The notes beneath the pieces were generated by a model. It did no database searches, was not told the origin of the DNA, and was given only the letters and a program-made list of their open reading frames with translations. This document shows, one piece after another, positions 50,665-60,869 of a stretch of DNA of 64,000 bases. The position numbers and the translations under genes are program-made. Origin of the DNA: UA16 sp042095135 (lineage in GTDB: Bacteria > Bacteroidota > Bacteroidia > Flavobacteriales_D > Sanyastnellaceae); assembly GCA_042095135.1 (NCBI GenBank), contig JBELBV010000005.1, forward strand, positions 1 through 64,000, written 5' to 3'. Position 1 is the stretch's first letter. Each line of letters opens with the position of its first letter.

Positions 50665-53600
50665 ATGAAGCTCATGAAGCGATTTTCCAAGGTTCTCTTT
50701 CTCTCCGCTAGCCTTGTTTTGAGCGGATCCGCGTTTGCCCAACCCAGCGATGTCGACTGGGACAGCGCTAACCTTTACTGGAACCATCAGAAATACAACG
50801 CAGCCCAGCATCATTACGACGTATGGCTGGCTGAAAACCCCGACGGTGCCGCATCCCAATTGGCCTTAGCCCTTTACCGCAGTTCGGCATGCGCCATCCA
50901 ATTGCAACATCAAGACGCCGCCGAAAGAGTGCATGCCTTTGAAGCGGCCTTCCCCGAACACCCGCTGGTGCGACAAGCACGATGGGACTTCGCCAACTAC
51001 CTCTACCGCAAACGCGATTGGAAGGATGCCGCCTTGGCGTTCGACAGCCTGAACACGTTGCGCATGAGTGCGGAGCAAAAACTCGAGATGCAATTCAAGC
51101 GCGGCCACGCCTTGTTTGAAATCGAGCACTACGAAGACGCCCGATTGGACCTTTTTGCCGTGATGGAAGCAGGAGAAACTGCAGGTGATTTTGAGAAACC
51201 GGCACGGTACTACTTCAGCCACATTTCCTACTTGAAGGGCCAGCCCCAGGTAGCGTTGGAAGGATTTGAATCATTGAAAGACGACCCCAAACTCAAGAGG
51301 GTGGTCCCCATCTACGTCGCTCAACTGCTCCACGAAACCGAACAGTACGACCGCTTGATTGAGTACGCCCCTGTGGTGTTCGCCGAAGGAATCGACCTCA
51401 GCAAGAGCCAACGCGTTGACATTTCCCGATTAGTCGGCGATGCCTTGTACCGCCGGCAAAGTTTCAACGAGGCCCTTGCTTACCTCGAGGAAGCTTACTT
51501 CGCCACGCGCGGCATGGGACGAACACGGGATTTCGCATACCAAATGGGATACACTTATTACCAAGCCCAAGAGCACTTGAAAGCCCTGACGTGCTTTGCC
51601 TTGGTCGTCCGAGAATCCGATGAAATGGCGCAACTCGCGCACTACCACACCGCCGCCTGCTACCTGGCCCTCGAAGAAAAGGAGAAAGCGAAACTGGCCT
51701 TCAAGAAAGCCTCTGAATTGGACCACGATGCCGGCATCCAAGAAGATGCGCTGTTCAGCTACGCCAAGCTAGCGTACGAATTGACCTTCAATCCATTTGA
51801 CGATGCAGTGGTCGCCATTGAACGGTACCTCAAGCAATACCCCAACTCGCGCCGCAACGACGAAGCCTATAGTTTCTTGCTGGAAGTCTACATGTCGTCC
51901 AAGGATTACGACCGGGCATTGGAGGCATTGGATCAAATCGAAACAAAAACGCCTGACGTGAAAAAGGCGTACCAGCTCGTCGCCTACAACCGCGGCGTCG
52001 AACTCCTTCGCGCGGCGTCCTACACCGAGTGCCAGGACTATTTCGAAGCTGCTCGCACCTACCCCATTAACGCGACCCTCGCGGCAGAATCGCACTTCTG
52101 GCAAGGCGAGGCACATTACCTCCAGCGGGATTACACAGCTGCCACTGGCGCCTATGCGGCTTTCGAATCGGCCCCCGGCGCATTCAAAAGCCCGCACTAC
52201 GCCAACGGCATGTACGCGCGTGGGTACGCGCTCTTTCAACGGGGATTGTACCTCGACGCACTGAGCGCGTTCCGCAGCTACCTCAAAACCACGGAGAAGT
52301 CAACCTTTCCCAAGCGGACCGATGCCAAGCTACGGGTGGCGGATTGCTACTATGCCAATAAGGAGTTTGAACCGGCCGCTCGCTACTACGGTGAAGTCAT
52401 CGCAGAGAGCAAAAAAGACGAAGCCTATGCACGTTTTCAACGAGCGGAGTGCTTCGGTACCTTAAACCAACGCGAGGCTCAGATTGAAGAATTGAACGCC
52501 CTGGTGGCCACTGAAACCCAATCCACCTACCTGCCCGAGGCGCTGTATGCGCTTGGACGTGCAGAAATCGAGACCGATGAAATCGCTTCCGCCAAGGTGC
52601 ACCTGCTGGAACTGCGCTCCACTTACCCAGAATCTCTCAAGAGCAAAATCGCCCTCGTTGACTTGTGCCTCATTGCCATGAAGCAAAACCAACCAACGGA
52701 GGTACTAGCATTGTGGGACGAAATCCGCACCCTGTATGGAAATGATGCCATTGCAAGTGATGCCTACAACGTGGTGGAACCGGTTTTGATTGATCAAGGA
52801 CTCCTCAACGACTTGCCCGCCGGAGTAGGGCTCAACACCGATGAAATCGAGGCCCGTTTGTTCAATGCAGCGCGTGATGCAGCACTCGAACGCGATTGCG
52901 ACAAGGCCATCCGACGCTTGACCGAATACATTGGTGATTACACGAACGGAACCTATTGGACGGAAGCCCACTTTTTCCTCGCCAACTGCGCTTATGATAC
53001 CGGTGACTTGGAACAAGCCCGTGCGGCTTTCGAAACGGTGCTCCAAGCCCCCGTCAATGATTACACAGAGCCATCCGCACTGGGGGCTGCCACCATCGCG
53101 TGGAACGCCCAAGACCTTGTCGGTGCCAAGCAGCATTATGCTACCCTCGAAGCTACCTGCGTATTGCAAGAAAACGCATTGGAAGCAAGAATCGGCTTGA
53201 TGCGATGTCACTATTTACTGGACGAACCAGAAAAAGCCTTGGCGTACGCCAACGTGGTCATCGACGACAGCCAAACACCGGAAGACATCACTGCAACTGC
53301 ACGTTACTGGCGGGGCAAAATCCGATTTGAAGCAGGCGCCTACGCCGAAGCATCACCGGACTTGACGGCTGTCGCTGCGCTTAGCGGCACCCGTGGCGCT
53401 GAAAGCCAATTCATGCTGTGTCAAATCGCCTATGCCAGCGGAGACTACACCGCCACAGAACAAGCGCTTTTTGAGTTCATTCAGGCTTACGCCAACTACG
53501 ATGCTTGGAAGCACCAGGCCTTCTTATTGCTGGTCGACACCTACATCGGGTTGGCCGATTGGTTTCAAGCACGCGCTACAGCAGAAAGTATCTTGGAATA

Positions 53601-53748
53601 CGTCCAAGTGGAGTCCATCCGGTCGGCGGCCACTGCCAAACTCTCCACCATCGATGAATTGGAATTGGCCGAGTTGAATCCACCAGCATCTCCGGACAGC
53701 ACCGACAACGAACCCTCTACCCCCGAACAAAACGCTCCTCAGCAATGA
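50665..53748 (+). CDS. Large periplasmic TPR-repeat protein
   Basis: The 1027-residue protein has a signal peptide (FSKVLFLSASLVLSGSAFAQ) and helical repeats along nearly its full length (units like GDALYRRQSFNEALAYLEEAY, RVADCYYANKEFEPAARYYGEV, FLANCAYDTGDLEQARAAFETV). It has a Pro/Ser-rich acidic tail of about 25 residues. Proteins of this size and form are widespread in Bacteroidota and usually lie before a beta-barrel outer-membrane protein, as here (4-base overlap, ATGA). It is probably a periplasmic scaffold that works with the barrel. No enzyme motif is visible and the function is not known. Confidence 0.82.
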   Translation: MKLMKRFSKVLFLSASLVLSGSAFAQPSDVDWDSANLYWNHQKYNAAQHHYDVWLAENPDGAASQLALALYRSSACAIQLQHQDAAERVHAFEAAFPEHPLVRQARWDFANYLYRKRDWKDAALAFDSLNTLRMSAEQKLEMQFKRGHALFEIEHYEDARLDLFAVMEAGETAGDFEKPARYYFSHISYLKGQPQVALEGFESLKDDPKLKRVVPIYVAQLLHETEQYDRLIEYAPVVFAEGIDLSKSQRVDISRLVGDALYRRQSFNEALAYLEEAYFATRGMGRTRDFAYQMGYTYYQAQEHLKALTCFALVVRESDEMAQLAHYHTAACYLALEEKEKAKLAFKKASELDHDAGIQEDALFSYAKLAYELTFNPFDDAVVAIERYLKQYPNSRRNDEAYSFLLEVYMSSKDYDRALEALDQIETKTPDVKKAYQLVAYNRGVELLRAASYTECQDYFEAARTYPINATLAAESHFWQGEAHYLQRDYTAATGAYAAFESAPGAFKSPHYANGMYARGYALFQRGLYLDALSAFRSYLKTTEKSTFPKRTDAKLRVADCYYANKEFEPAARYYGEVIAESKKDEAYARFQRAECFGTLNQREAQIEELNALVATETQSTYLPEALYALGRAEIETDEIASAKVHLLELRSTYPESLKSKIALVDLCLIAMKQNQPTEVLALWDEIRTLYGNDAIASDAYNVVEPVLIDQGLLNDLPAGVGLNTDEIEARLFNAARDAALERDCDKAIRRLTEYIGDYTNGTYWTEAHFFLANCAYDTGDLEQARAAFETVLQAPVNDYTEPSALGAATIAWNAQDLVGAKQHYATLEATCVLQENALEARIGLMRCHYLLDEPEKALAYANVVIDDSQTPEDITATARYWRGKIRFEAGAYAEASPDLTAVAALSGTRGAESQFMLCQIAYASGDYTATEQALFEFIQAYANYDAWKHQAFLLLVDTYIGLADWFQARATAESILEYVQVESIRSAATAKLSTIDELELAELNPPASPDSTDNEPSTPEQNAPQQ

Positions 53749-55514
53749 AGACTCTGACCATAATTGCAACGGCGGCGGCCGCCCTTGGCACGGCCTCCCC
53801 AGCACGAGCCGGTGTGGCGGCCCGCGACACACTGGATTTGAACGTCACGTTCGTCGGGGATCGTGAAGTGCTGATGCGCGACGCCCACAAGGAAATGCAC
53901 TGGCCTGAACCGGCCGTTATCGCGCGTCAGAAACCGAATTTTGCCTACACCGTTTTGCCCAAACGCATCGACGTGCAGCCCACTTGGGAAAGGGAAAAGG
54001 CGAAACGCCTAAAGGTGGAAGACCCCTTGCAGCGCCTTTACAAGGGCTTCGTGGAAGCCGGGATGGGCAATTACACCAGCCCTTCCCTGCTGTTAAACTA
54101 TGCGGACCTACGCTCCCGCGAGCACGCATGGGGAGTAGAATTCGCTCACACATCAACGCAAGGCGGATTCCTGTACGATGACGATACCTTAGGTCAGGGG
54201 GTGCCGCAGAATTTCAGCACCAATGCCCTCGAAGGGTGGTACAAGCGGTTTTTCAAAAAGGAATACATCAAAGTCAGCGGATCGTATGACCGTAACGCCA
54301 TCAGCTACTATGGACGTGTAGCGGCGAATGAACCGGACAGTTCCCTTTTCGCCCTTGGTGACTCAGGCCGATTCAGCACCTTTCACGCGCGAGTGGAATT
54401 CGGCGACATGGCATCGGCCAAACGTTCGTGGAACCATCGCGTGGTGTTCGACTACGGCACGCTTTGGAACGACCGCAACACCAACGAACACAACTTCGAT
54501 TTCCAGGCCCAACTAAAAGGCCACATCGAAGACAATCCAGTGTCGCTGAAAGCACACGCCAACGTCGACCGGTTGGATCGTGTGGAAGAAGGCTTGATTG
54601 TACCGCCGTTGAAGCAAGCCATTTTTGATTTGCATCCTGCCGTTTACAAAGACTACAAAGCGCTGAAAACAAAAGTGGGTGTCGGTATGTGGGTGGACGC
54701 CCAAGGCAACCAACCGTTCCTGTTCGTTCCCGAATTGGAGGCGTCTGTCTCGTTGCTACAAGACCTTTTTATTCCCTATGTATCTGTGAATGGAGGGGTG
54801 AACCAAAACCGATTTGAAACGGCCTTGCAAGCCAACCCGTACTTGCCCTCACCTAGGGATTCCTCATCCGTTTGGAAGAATTCGTATGAATCCATTCACG
54901 CGAAAGGCGGCATGCGCGGTTCCATCACATCCTCGTTCACCTTTGACCTGAGTGCATCCCACCGTCGAATCAATCAGGCCCTGACCTGGGCCCCCATGGA
55001 TGTGTACGGTTCGGGAGCCGGATTTCAGCCGTTCTACCAAGACCTTTCCATCACGACGCTTCAGGCCAATGCCAACTTGACACTTGGAACAGCCACCACG
55101 CTGCAAGGACAAATCCAGCAGCACACGTACGCCCTGCGCGACTCCGCGCTCAGTGAACAAACTCCCTGGAACCTTCCCGGTCTCGAAATCCATTTACGCG
55201 CGCGGCACAGCTTCAAGGATAAGCTGATTGTCCAGACCGGTCTGCGCACCGTAACAGGCCGCCGAGGCATGCAAGCTGTTCCTTTGACACCTTCGGGTGA
55301 AGATTTCATCACCGATGGACTCGGCGTCAACATCGGCTACGCATACGACCTCGCCGACATCGTGGACTGGAACATCCGCTTGGAATACCGCTACAATGCC
55401 CGCCTAGGGGCCTGGTTATCAGGCGAAAACCTCTTGAATCAGTCGAACCCCCTCTTCTTTGGATACAACAGCCAAGGAACGCGGGTCACCTTCGGATTCA
55501 ATTACGCATTTTAA
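53745..55514 (+). CDS. Plug-less TonB-receptor-like outer-membrane beta-barrel
   Basis: The 589-residue protein has a short signal (IIATAAAALGTASPARA) and many alternating beta strands ending in a terminal aromatic residue (VTFGFNYAF), typical for outer-membrane insertion. The C-terminal strands resemble TonB-dependent receptors (LGAWLSGENLLNQSNPLFFGYN), but there is no plug domain or TonB box. Its start overlaps the TPR gene stop, which suggests that the two products act together. Export channel, porin or surface-anchor roles are all possible. Confidence 0.75.
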   Translation: MKTLTIIATAAAALGTASPARAGVAARDTLDLNVTFVGDREVLMRDAHKEMHWPEPAVIARQKPNFAYTVLPKRIDVQPTWEREKAKRLKVEDPLQRLYKGFVEAGMGNYTSPSLLLNYADLRSREHAWGVEFAHTSTQGGFLYDDDTLGQGVPQNFSTNALEGWYKRFFKKEYIKVSGSYDRNAISYYGRVAANEPDSSLFALGDSGRFSTFHARVEFGDMASAKRSWNHRVVFDYGTLWNDRNTNEHNFDFQAQLKGHIEDNPVSLKAHANVDRLDRVEEGLIVPPLKQAIFDLHPAVYKDYKALKTKVGVGMWVDAQGNQPFLFVPELEASVSLLQDLFIPYVSVNGGVNQNRFETALQANPYLPSPRDSSSVWKNSYESIHAKGGMRGSITSSFTFDLSASHRRINQALTWAPMDVYGSGAGFQPFYQDLSITTLQANANLTLGTATTLQGQIQQHTYALRDSALSEQTPWNLPGLEIHLRARHSFKDKLIVQTGLRTVTGRRGMQAVPLTPSGEDFITDGLGVNIGYAYDLADIVDWNIRLEYRYNARLGAWLSGENLLNQSNPLFFGYNSQGTRVTFGFNYAF

Positions 55515-55622
55515 CCACCGTACACCGCTTGTGAGGAAAGTGCAGATTCCTGTGGAAAACTGCGCATATTAACCACCGGAAACCTCAGCGTTTACGGGCG
55601 TTTCGTGCTATTTTTAAAATCT

Positions 55623-55641
55623 AAACCCGCAGGTCGGGTTT
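55623..55641 (+). other. Perfect hairpin in the gyrB leader
   Basis: AAACCCG pairs with CGGGTTT around CAGGT, 23 bases before the gyrB ATG. A TATTTTTA sequence at 55609-55616 just upstream may be its -7 box. The hairpin may affect translation or mRNA stability. Confidence 0.45.
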
Positions 55642-55664
55642 GCACCAAATTGAACGAGAAAACC

Positions 55665-57650
55665 ATGGCGGAAGAAAACCAGAAACCCACCGCGGGTACC
55701 CCGAAATACGACGCGTCCAACATTCAGGCCCTCGAGGGCATGGAGCACGTGCGCATGCGCCCTTCCATGTACATCGGAGATGTGGGCGTTCGCGGCTTGC
55801 ACCACTTGGTATACGAGGTCGTTGACAACTCCATTGACGAGGCGTTGGCCGGGCATTGCGACACCATTCATGTAACCATCACCGAATCCAATGGTATTCG
55901 CGTAGAGGACAATGGTCGAGGCATCCCCGTAGGCATTCACGAAAAGGAAGGCGTCTCCGCCCTTCAGGTGGTCATGACCAAAATCGGTGCCGGTGGTAAG
56001 TTTGATAAAGACAGCTACAAGGTATCCGGTGGTCTCCACGGCGTCGGGGTGTCCTGCGTAAACGCCTTGTCCAGCCTCTTGCGAGCAGAAGTGCACCGAG
56101 ACGGCAAGATCCACGAGCAGGAATACAGCCGTGGTAAAGAAGCCTACGCCGTGCGCGAAATCGGCACGTCGGACAAGAACGGCACCACGGTCGAATTCCA
56201 GCCCGATGAGCAAATCTTCGAGACCCTTGTCTACAACTATGATACGTTGGCAGATCGCATGCGCGAGCTGGCATTCCTCAATCAAGGGTTGACCATCTCA
56301 TTGACCGACCATCGCGAGCGGGTGCAGGACGAGGAAGGCAACGATCATGGGTACCTAAACGAGACGTTCTACTCGACGGAAGGCCTGAAGGATTTCGTAG
56401 GCTACCTCGATTCGAACCGTGAGCCCCTCATATCTGAAGTGATTCACGTCAGCGGTGAGCGCAACGGAGTACCCGTTGAAGTAGCGATGACATACAACAC
56501 GTCCTTCGCAGAAAATCTGTTCTCGTACGTCAACAACATCAACACCCACGAAGGCGGTACGCACCTCACCGGTTTCCGCCGCGGATTGACGCTGACACTG
56601 AAAAAGTACGCTGAATCGAGCGGGATGTTGGACAAACTCAAATTCGATATCAGCGCCGATGACTTCCGTGAAGGATTGACCGCAGTGGTGAGCGTCAAGG
56701 TTGCGGAACCGCAGTTCCAAGGCCAGACCAAGACCAAGCTCGGCAATGCGGAAGTTTCTGCTCCAGTGAGCCAAGCCGTTTCGGACATGCTGGAGGCCTA
56801 CCTCGAAGAACACCCGGGAGAAGCCAAGACCATCGTAAGCAAAGTCATCTTGGCTGCTCAGGCCCGCCATGCCGCGCGAAAGGCGCGTGAAATGGTCCAG
56901 CGCAAAACCGTCATGAGCGGTTCCGGCTTGCCCGGAAAGTTGGCGGACTGTGCCGAGAAGGACCCCTCGTTGTGCGAGCTCTTCCTGGTAGAGGGTGACT
57001 CGGCAGGGGGGACCGCCAAGCAAGGTCGAGACCGCAACAACCAGGCAATCATGCCGCTCCGAGGTAAAATCCTCAACGTGGAGAAGGCCATGCACCACAA
57101 GATTTTCGAGAACGAAGAGATCAAGAACATCTACACGGCGTTGGGCGTCTCACTGGGGACAGAAGAAGACGAACGGGCCTTGAACATGACCAAGCTCCGC
57201 TACCACAAAGTCGTCATCATGTGTGACGCGGATGTGGACGGTAGCCACATAGAAACGCTGATTTTGACCTTCTTCTTCCGCCACATGAAGGAGTTGATCG
57301 AAAACGGGTACATCTATATCGCTACTCCACCGCTCTACTTGGTGAAAAAAGGCTCACGTCAAGTGTATGCGTGGAACGACGACGAACGCGATCGCCTCAT
57401 CGAGCAGTTCAAAGGCGCTTCCGGAAGCGATTCTGGCATCGGCGTGCAGCGCTACAAAGGCCTCGGTGAGATGAACGCTGAGCAATTGTGGGACACGACC
57501 TTGAACCCCGAAAACCGCACCTTGCGACAAGTGACCATTGAAAATGCGGCCGCCTGCGATCACGTGTTCTCCATGTTAATGGGCGACGAGGTTCCACCGC
57601 GTCGTGCCTTCATCGAGGAGAACGCCAAGTACGCCAATATCGACATTTGA
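55665..57650 (+). CDS. gyrB: DNA gyrase subunit B
   Basis: The 661-residue ATPase subunit introduces negative supercoils with GyrA. GHKL ATPase domain (MRPSMYIGDVGVRGLHHLVY, EVVDNSIDEALAGHCD, EDNGRGIPVG, GGLHGVGVSCVNALS), transducer with the conserved QTKTKLGN, TOPRIM EGDSAGGTAKQGRDR and MCDADVDGSHI, and C-terminal YKGLGEMNAEQLWDTT. Its length matches the short GyrB form without the E. coli insert. Start ATG 55665 (MAEENQ) is preferred over an in-frame TTG/ATG-free extension from 55605 that crosses the leader hairpin. The SDR gene follows after 13 bases. Confidence 0.97.
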   Translation: MAEENQKPTAGTPKYDASNIQALEGMEHVRMRPSMYIGDVGVRGLHHLVYEVVDNSIDEALAGHCDTIHVTITESNGIRVEDNGRGIPVGIHEKEGVSALQVVMTKIGAGGKFDKDSYKVSGGLHGVGVSCVNALSSLLRAEVHRDGKIHEQEYSRGKEAYAVREIGTSDKNGTTVEFQPDEQIFETLVYNYDTLADRMRELAFLNQGLTISLTDHRERVQDEEGNDHGYLNETFYSTEGLKDFVGYLDSNREPLISEVIHVSGERNGVPVEVAMTYNTSFAENLFSYVNNINTHEGGTHLTGFRRGLTLTLKKYAESSGMLDKLKFDISADDFREGLTAVVSVKVAEPQFQGQTKTKLGNAEVSAPVSQAVSDMLEAYLEEHPGEAKTIVSKVILAAQARHAARKAREMVQRKTVMSGSGLPGKLADCAEKDPSLCELFLVEGDSAGGTAKQGRDRNNQAIMPLRGKILNVEKAMHHKIFENEEIKNIYTALGVSLGTEEDERALNMTKLRYHKVVIMCDADVDGSHIETLILTFFFRHMKELIENGYIYIATPPLYLVKKGSRQVYAWNDDERDRLIEQFKGASGSDSGIGVQRYKGLGEMNAEQLWDTTLNPENRTLRQVTIENAAACDHVFSMLMGDEVPPRRAFIEENAKYANIDI

Positions 57651-57663
57651 GGCCGCGTACGGC

Positions 57664-58461
57664 ATGAGTTGGCTCAACAAAACCGTATGGATCACTGGCG
57701 CCAGCAGCGGCATCGGCCGCGCTGCAGCGAACCGGTGGGCGGAACTTGGCGCACGGGTCATCTTGTCCTCCCGCAAAGAGGCAGCGCTCCAAGAAGTGAC
57801 AGACCAGTGGACCGAAGCGCAGAAAGCGCAGTCCCTGATTTTACCGTTGGACTTGTCCCAAGCCGTACAATTGCCTGGCAAGGTGGTAGAAGCGCTCCAA
57901 TGGGCAGGAACCATCGACGTCATGGTACACTGCGGCGGCATCAGCCAACGTTCCACCGTACTGGAGACTACATTGGAGGTAGACCGGCGCGTAATGGAGG
58001 TGGATTACTTTGGCACGTTGGCCTTGACCAAGGCCTTACTGCCTCATTTCGTGGAACGACAGGCGGGTCAATTCGTTGTTGTGACGAGCCTGATGGGGCT
58101 GTTCTCCTCTCCTTTACGCTCAGGATACTGCGGAGCCAAGCACGCACTCCACGGATTTTTTGAATCCCTGCGAGCAGAGCACCACGACGACAACATCGGG
58201 GTGACCATGGTGTGCCCGGGCTTCATCCACACCAACATCAGCATGAATGCGGTTGTCGGTGACGGAAGCCAACAAGGCACGATGGATACCAAAACTGGAG
58301 CCGGACTGACGCCAGAAGCATGTGCTGTTCGCATGATTCGAGCAGTCAAACGCCGCAAACCCGAAGTCCTCATAGGACGGTTTGAAATCGTCGGTGCCTA
58401 CCTCAAACGTTTCGCTCCCGGACTGATGCGGCGCATTGTCCGCAAAGCTGCAGTGACGTGA
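57664..58461 (+). CDS. Short-chain dehydrogenase/reductase
   Basis: The 265-residue classical SDR has the TGASSGIG cofactor motif (about 11-18), HCGGISQRS (NAG-like), catalytic Ser in VVTSLMGLF and YCGAKHALHG (Tyr-x3-Lys). After the active site, VCPGFIHTNI is typical of the SDR7C/DHRS7-like group. The C-terminus is basic and hydrophobic. The substrate is unknown. Start ATG 57664 lies 13 bases after gyrB; an earlier in-frame start would be inside gyrB. It converges on the adaptor gene with 3 bases between. Confidence 0.88.
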   Translation: MSWLNKTVWITGASSGIGRAAANRWAELGARVILSSRKEAALQEVTDQWTEAQKAQSLILPLDLSQAVQLPGKVVEALQWAGTIDVMVHCGGISQRSTVLETTLEVDRRVMEVDYFGTLALTKALLPHFVERQAGQFVVVTSLMGLFSSPLRSGYCGAKHALHGFFESLRAEHHDDNIGVTMVCPGFIHTNISMNAVVGDGSQQGTMDTKTGAGLTPEACAVRMIRAVKRRKPEVLIGRFEIVGAYLKRFAPGLMRRIVRKAAVT

Positions 58462-58464
58462 TGC

Positions 58465-59565
58465 TCAATATTGGGGTTGGTTCCAGACCTTGATGGCGTC
58501 CTCAGCGGTCACTCCTGAGAGGATTTCCACGGTTATCCCATCGGACAATCCGAGCGCGACCTCACGTCGCTCATAACGCTTCTCCCCGACCAAGACCTCC
58601 ACAAAGGTGGTTCCACTCTCATACTGAACGAGCATTTCAGGCATGACCAATGCGCCGCGGCGTTCGTCCAACACCACGTTGGCATTGGCAGAATACCCCG
58701 CACGCAGAAATTGATCCTCCTCCAACCCGACGGCAGCCTTGATCTCGAATTGGATGGCGCCTGCCTCCTCGATGCCCTTTGGACTGATATATTCAAGCGT
58801 AGCCGGGATAACCAAATCCTCAATGGCTCCCACCGTCAACTCAATGGCCATGCCGACCGACAGCTTCTCCACTTCAGATTCATCGATTTTCCCCACGAAA
58901 ATGAGGTCCTGCATATCGGCTACGGTCGCGATGGTGGTGCCTTCGTTGAAGTTGTTGGCCTCAATGACGCTGTTTCCCTTTTTGACGGGAACATCCAGTA
59001 CCATGCCGTCGATGGTCGACGTGATCAAGGTGTTGGACGTTCGACCGCTTCGCGCTGCTACGCCGTCTTGGATGATGCGCAGGTTGTCTTCAGCTGCGTA
59101 GAATTCTTCTTGAGCTTGCTTCCGCGCCAATTCAAACCTTTGGAAATCTGCCGCCGCGATGATTCCATCCTCCAACAGCAGCCGGTTGCGCTCGGCATTG
59201 GTCTCAGCGTCTTCCAAACTAATGCGCGCGCGCTCCAATCGGGTTTCAGCGCTGCTCACCGCCCCCATGTCCGGGACCACCATGACTTCCGCTAGCACTT
59301 GGCCCGACTCCACCAATTCCCCTGCTTCCACCTGCACCCGACGCACAATGCCAGAGATTTGAGGCTTGATGAGAATTTCTTGCCGGGGCTGAATAGATCC
59401 TGCTGCGACCGTTTTGATGACGATGTCACCGGTTGAAGGCGACTCCGTGCGGTATGAGGCTTCCTCCTGCTGCTCTTGCTCGTACAAGTGATTCAAAGTG
59501 TATGCCGCACCTGCCAACACCAAAATGATGAAGGCAATCAGGGTGTATAAGCGTCCTTTTTTCAT
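58465..59565 (-). CDS. Periplasmic adaptor subunit, MacA/HlyD family
   Basis: The 366-residue membrane-fusion protein has one N-terminal membrane helix (about 5-24), lipoyl-like halves (IKPQISGIVRRVQVEAGELV and GMVLDVPVKKGNSVI), a coiled-coil hairpin (about 95-165, ARISLEDAETNAERNRLLLED), and beta-barrel and membrane-proximal domains. It links the ABC permease to an outer-membrane channel. It lies 2 bases after the permease gene and is last of four genes; no TolC gene is present here. Confidence 0.9.
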   Translation of the reverse strand: MKKGRLYTLIAFIILVLAGAAYTLNHLYEQEQQEEASYRTESPSTGDIVIKTVAAGSIQPRQEILIKPQISGIVRRVQVEAGELVESGQVLAEVMVVPDMGAVSSAETRLERARISLEDAETNAERNRLLLEDGIIAAADFQRFELARKQAQEEFYAAEDNLRIIQDGVAARSGRTSNTLITSTIDGMVLDVPVKKGNSVIEANNFNEGTTIATVADMQDLIFVGKIDESEVEKLSVGMAIELTVGAIEDLVIPATLEYISPKGIEEAGAIQFEIKAAVGLEEDQFLRAGYSANANVVLDERRGALVMPEMLVQYESGTTFVEVLVGEKRYERREVALGLSDGITVEILSGVTAEDAIKVWNQPQY

Positions 59566-59567
59566 GG

Positions 59568-60869
59568 TTACTCAGTTCGAATGGCCTCTACTGGGCGGAT
59601 GGATACGGCTCGGAAGGCAGGCAATATACCCGCCAATCCGCCCATGACCACCATGGTCAGTAAAGATTGCAATACAATGTCTATGGATACTTCTGGATTT
59701 CGAAAACTGCCGTCTTGCATGTCGGGCATCGTCTTCAACAACGCGTCAATCCCCTCGATGGTGGCCACGCCGAAGATGGCCCCCAATAACCCGAATAAAA
59801 CGGTCAACAACAAGGTCTCTCCCATGATTTGCCGCACCACGACGCCAGGGGTGGCCCCTAATGCGCGTCGGATGCCCAATTCATTGGTGCGCTCCCGTAC
59901 GGTAATGAGCATGATATTCATGATACCGATGATTCCTGCCAAAAGGGCCAATCCACCGAAGACAAAACTCACCCAACGGATGGCGCTGAACACGGATTGA
60001 ATCTCTTCAAATTCCCGTGCCACGGTCCAATGACCAAAGGCCCGGTTGTCGTCTGGATGTATCGACAGCCTTGCCTTGAGCACCGACATAATTTCCGCCG
60101 CAGCAGAATCGGCATTCACCTGTTCATCGAACAGCACACACAACCACCCCACATCGTCCCCCATATGGAAGGCTTGGTTGAACGCGGTGAAAGGGATGCG
60201 GATGCTTTGCAAATCTTCCTCTGCATCTTCGCCTGAACGCATGGATGTGAACACGCCCACCACCGTGAAGTTGACACCATTGATGCGTATTGAACCGCCG
60301 ATGGCTTCTTCGTCTGCAGCGAACAGGATGTCCCGAACGCGCTCCCCGATGACTGCGATTTTGCGTTTGTCTTCTATGTCGCGACCATTAATGTGGCGGC
60401 CGGTCAACAGCGGCCTGGCCTCGATGAGTTGCTGTTCAGGGTATTCACCGAACACCGTGAAGGCTCCTGTTTTCAACCCACGGGTGACGTTGTTGGAGCC
60501 CTGCCAACCGCCCAGCTGGTTTTGGGGGGCCACCGCTTCCAGCACCTGGCTGTTGGCGGCGAGGTATTCGACATCGGAAATGGTCAAATCAATCGGGCGA
60601 CCGCGCTGAAACCCTTTGTACGCCATGCTCGTGCTTTGGGTCCACATGAACATGCTGTTTTTGGCCATATCCCCCAAGTCTTGGGACACCCCATTTTGCA
60701 GTCCGTTGGCAGAGCCAATGGTGATGATGATCATGAAAAGTCCCCAGCCCACGCCCAAACCGCTGAGCGCAGTGCGCACCGGCTTTTGGAGCAGGACTTG
60801 GATTATCTCCAGAAACACATCCCAGTCGGGACGCCAAAGGCGTTTTTTGGTTTCGTGGGAATCATTCAT
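59568..60869 (-). CDS. MacB-like ABC transporter permease (second)
   Basis: The 433-residue protein has the FtsX/MacB layout: N-terminal helix (FMIIITIGSANGLQ region, about 38-60), a periplasmic MacB_PCD domain (about 60-290), and three C-terminal helices in the FtsX domain (WVSFVFGGLALLAGIIGIMN, VRERTNELGIRRALGAT, LTMVVMGGLAGILPAF). It shares the RPVEAIR ending with the upstream permease. The ATPase is a separate protein. It overlaps the upstream permease gene by 8 bases, so the two are likely a heterodimer. Confidence 0.92.
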   Translation of the reverse strand: MNDSHETKKRLWRPDWDVFLEIIQVLLQKPVRTALSGLGVGWGLFMIIITIGSANGLQNGVSQDLGDMAKNSMFMWTQSTSMAYKGFQRGRPIDLTISDVEYLAANSQVLEAVAPQNQLGGWQGSNNVTRGLKTGAFTVFGEYPEQQLIEARPLLTGRHINGRDIEDKRKIAVIGERVRDILFAADEEAIGGSIRINGVNFTVVGVFTSMRSGEDAEEDLQSIRIPFTAFNQAFHMGDDVGWLCVLFDEQVNADSAAAEIMSVLKARLSIHPDDNRAFGHWTVAREFEEIQSVFSAIRWVSFVFGGLALLAGIIGIMNIMLITVRERTNELGIRRALGATPGVVVRQIMGETLLLTVLFGLLGAIFGVATIEGIDALLKTMPDMQDGSFRNPEVSIDIVLQSLLTMVVMGGLAGILPAFRAVSIRPVEAIRTE

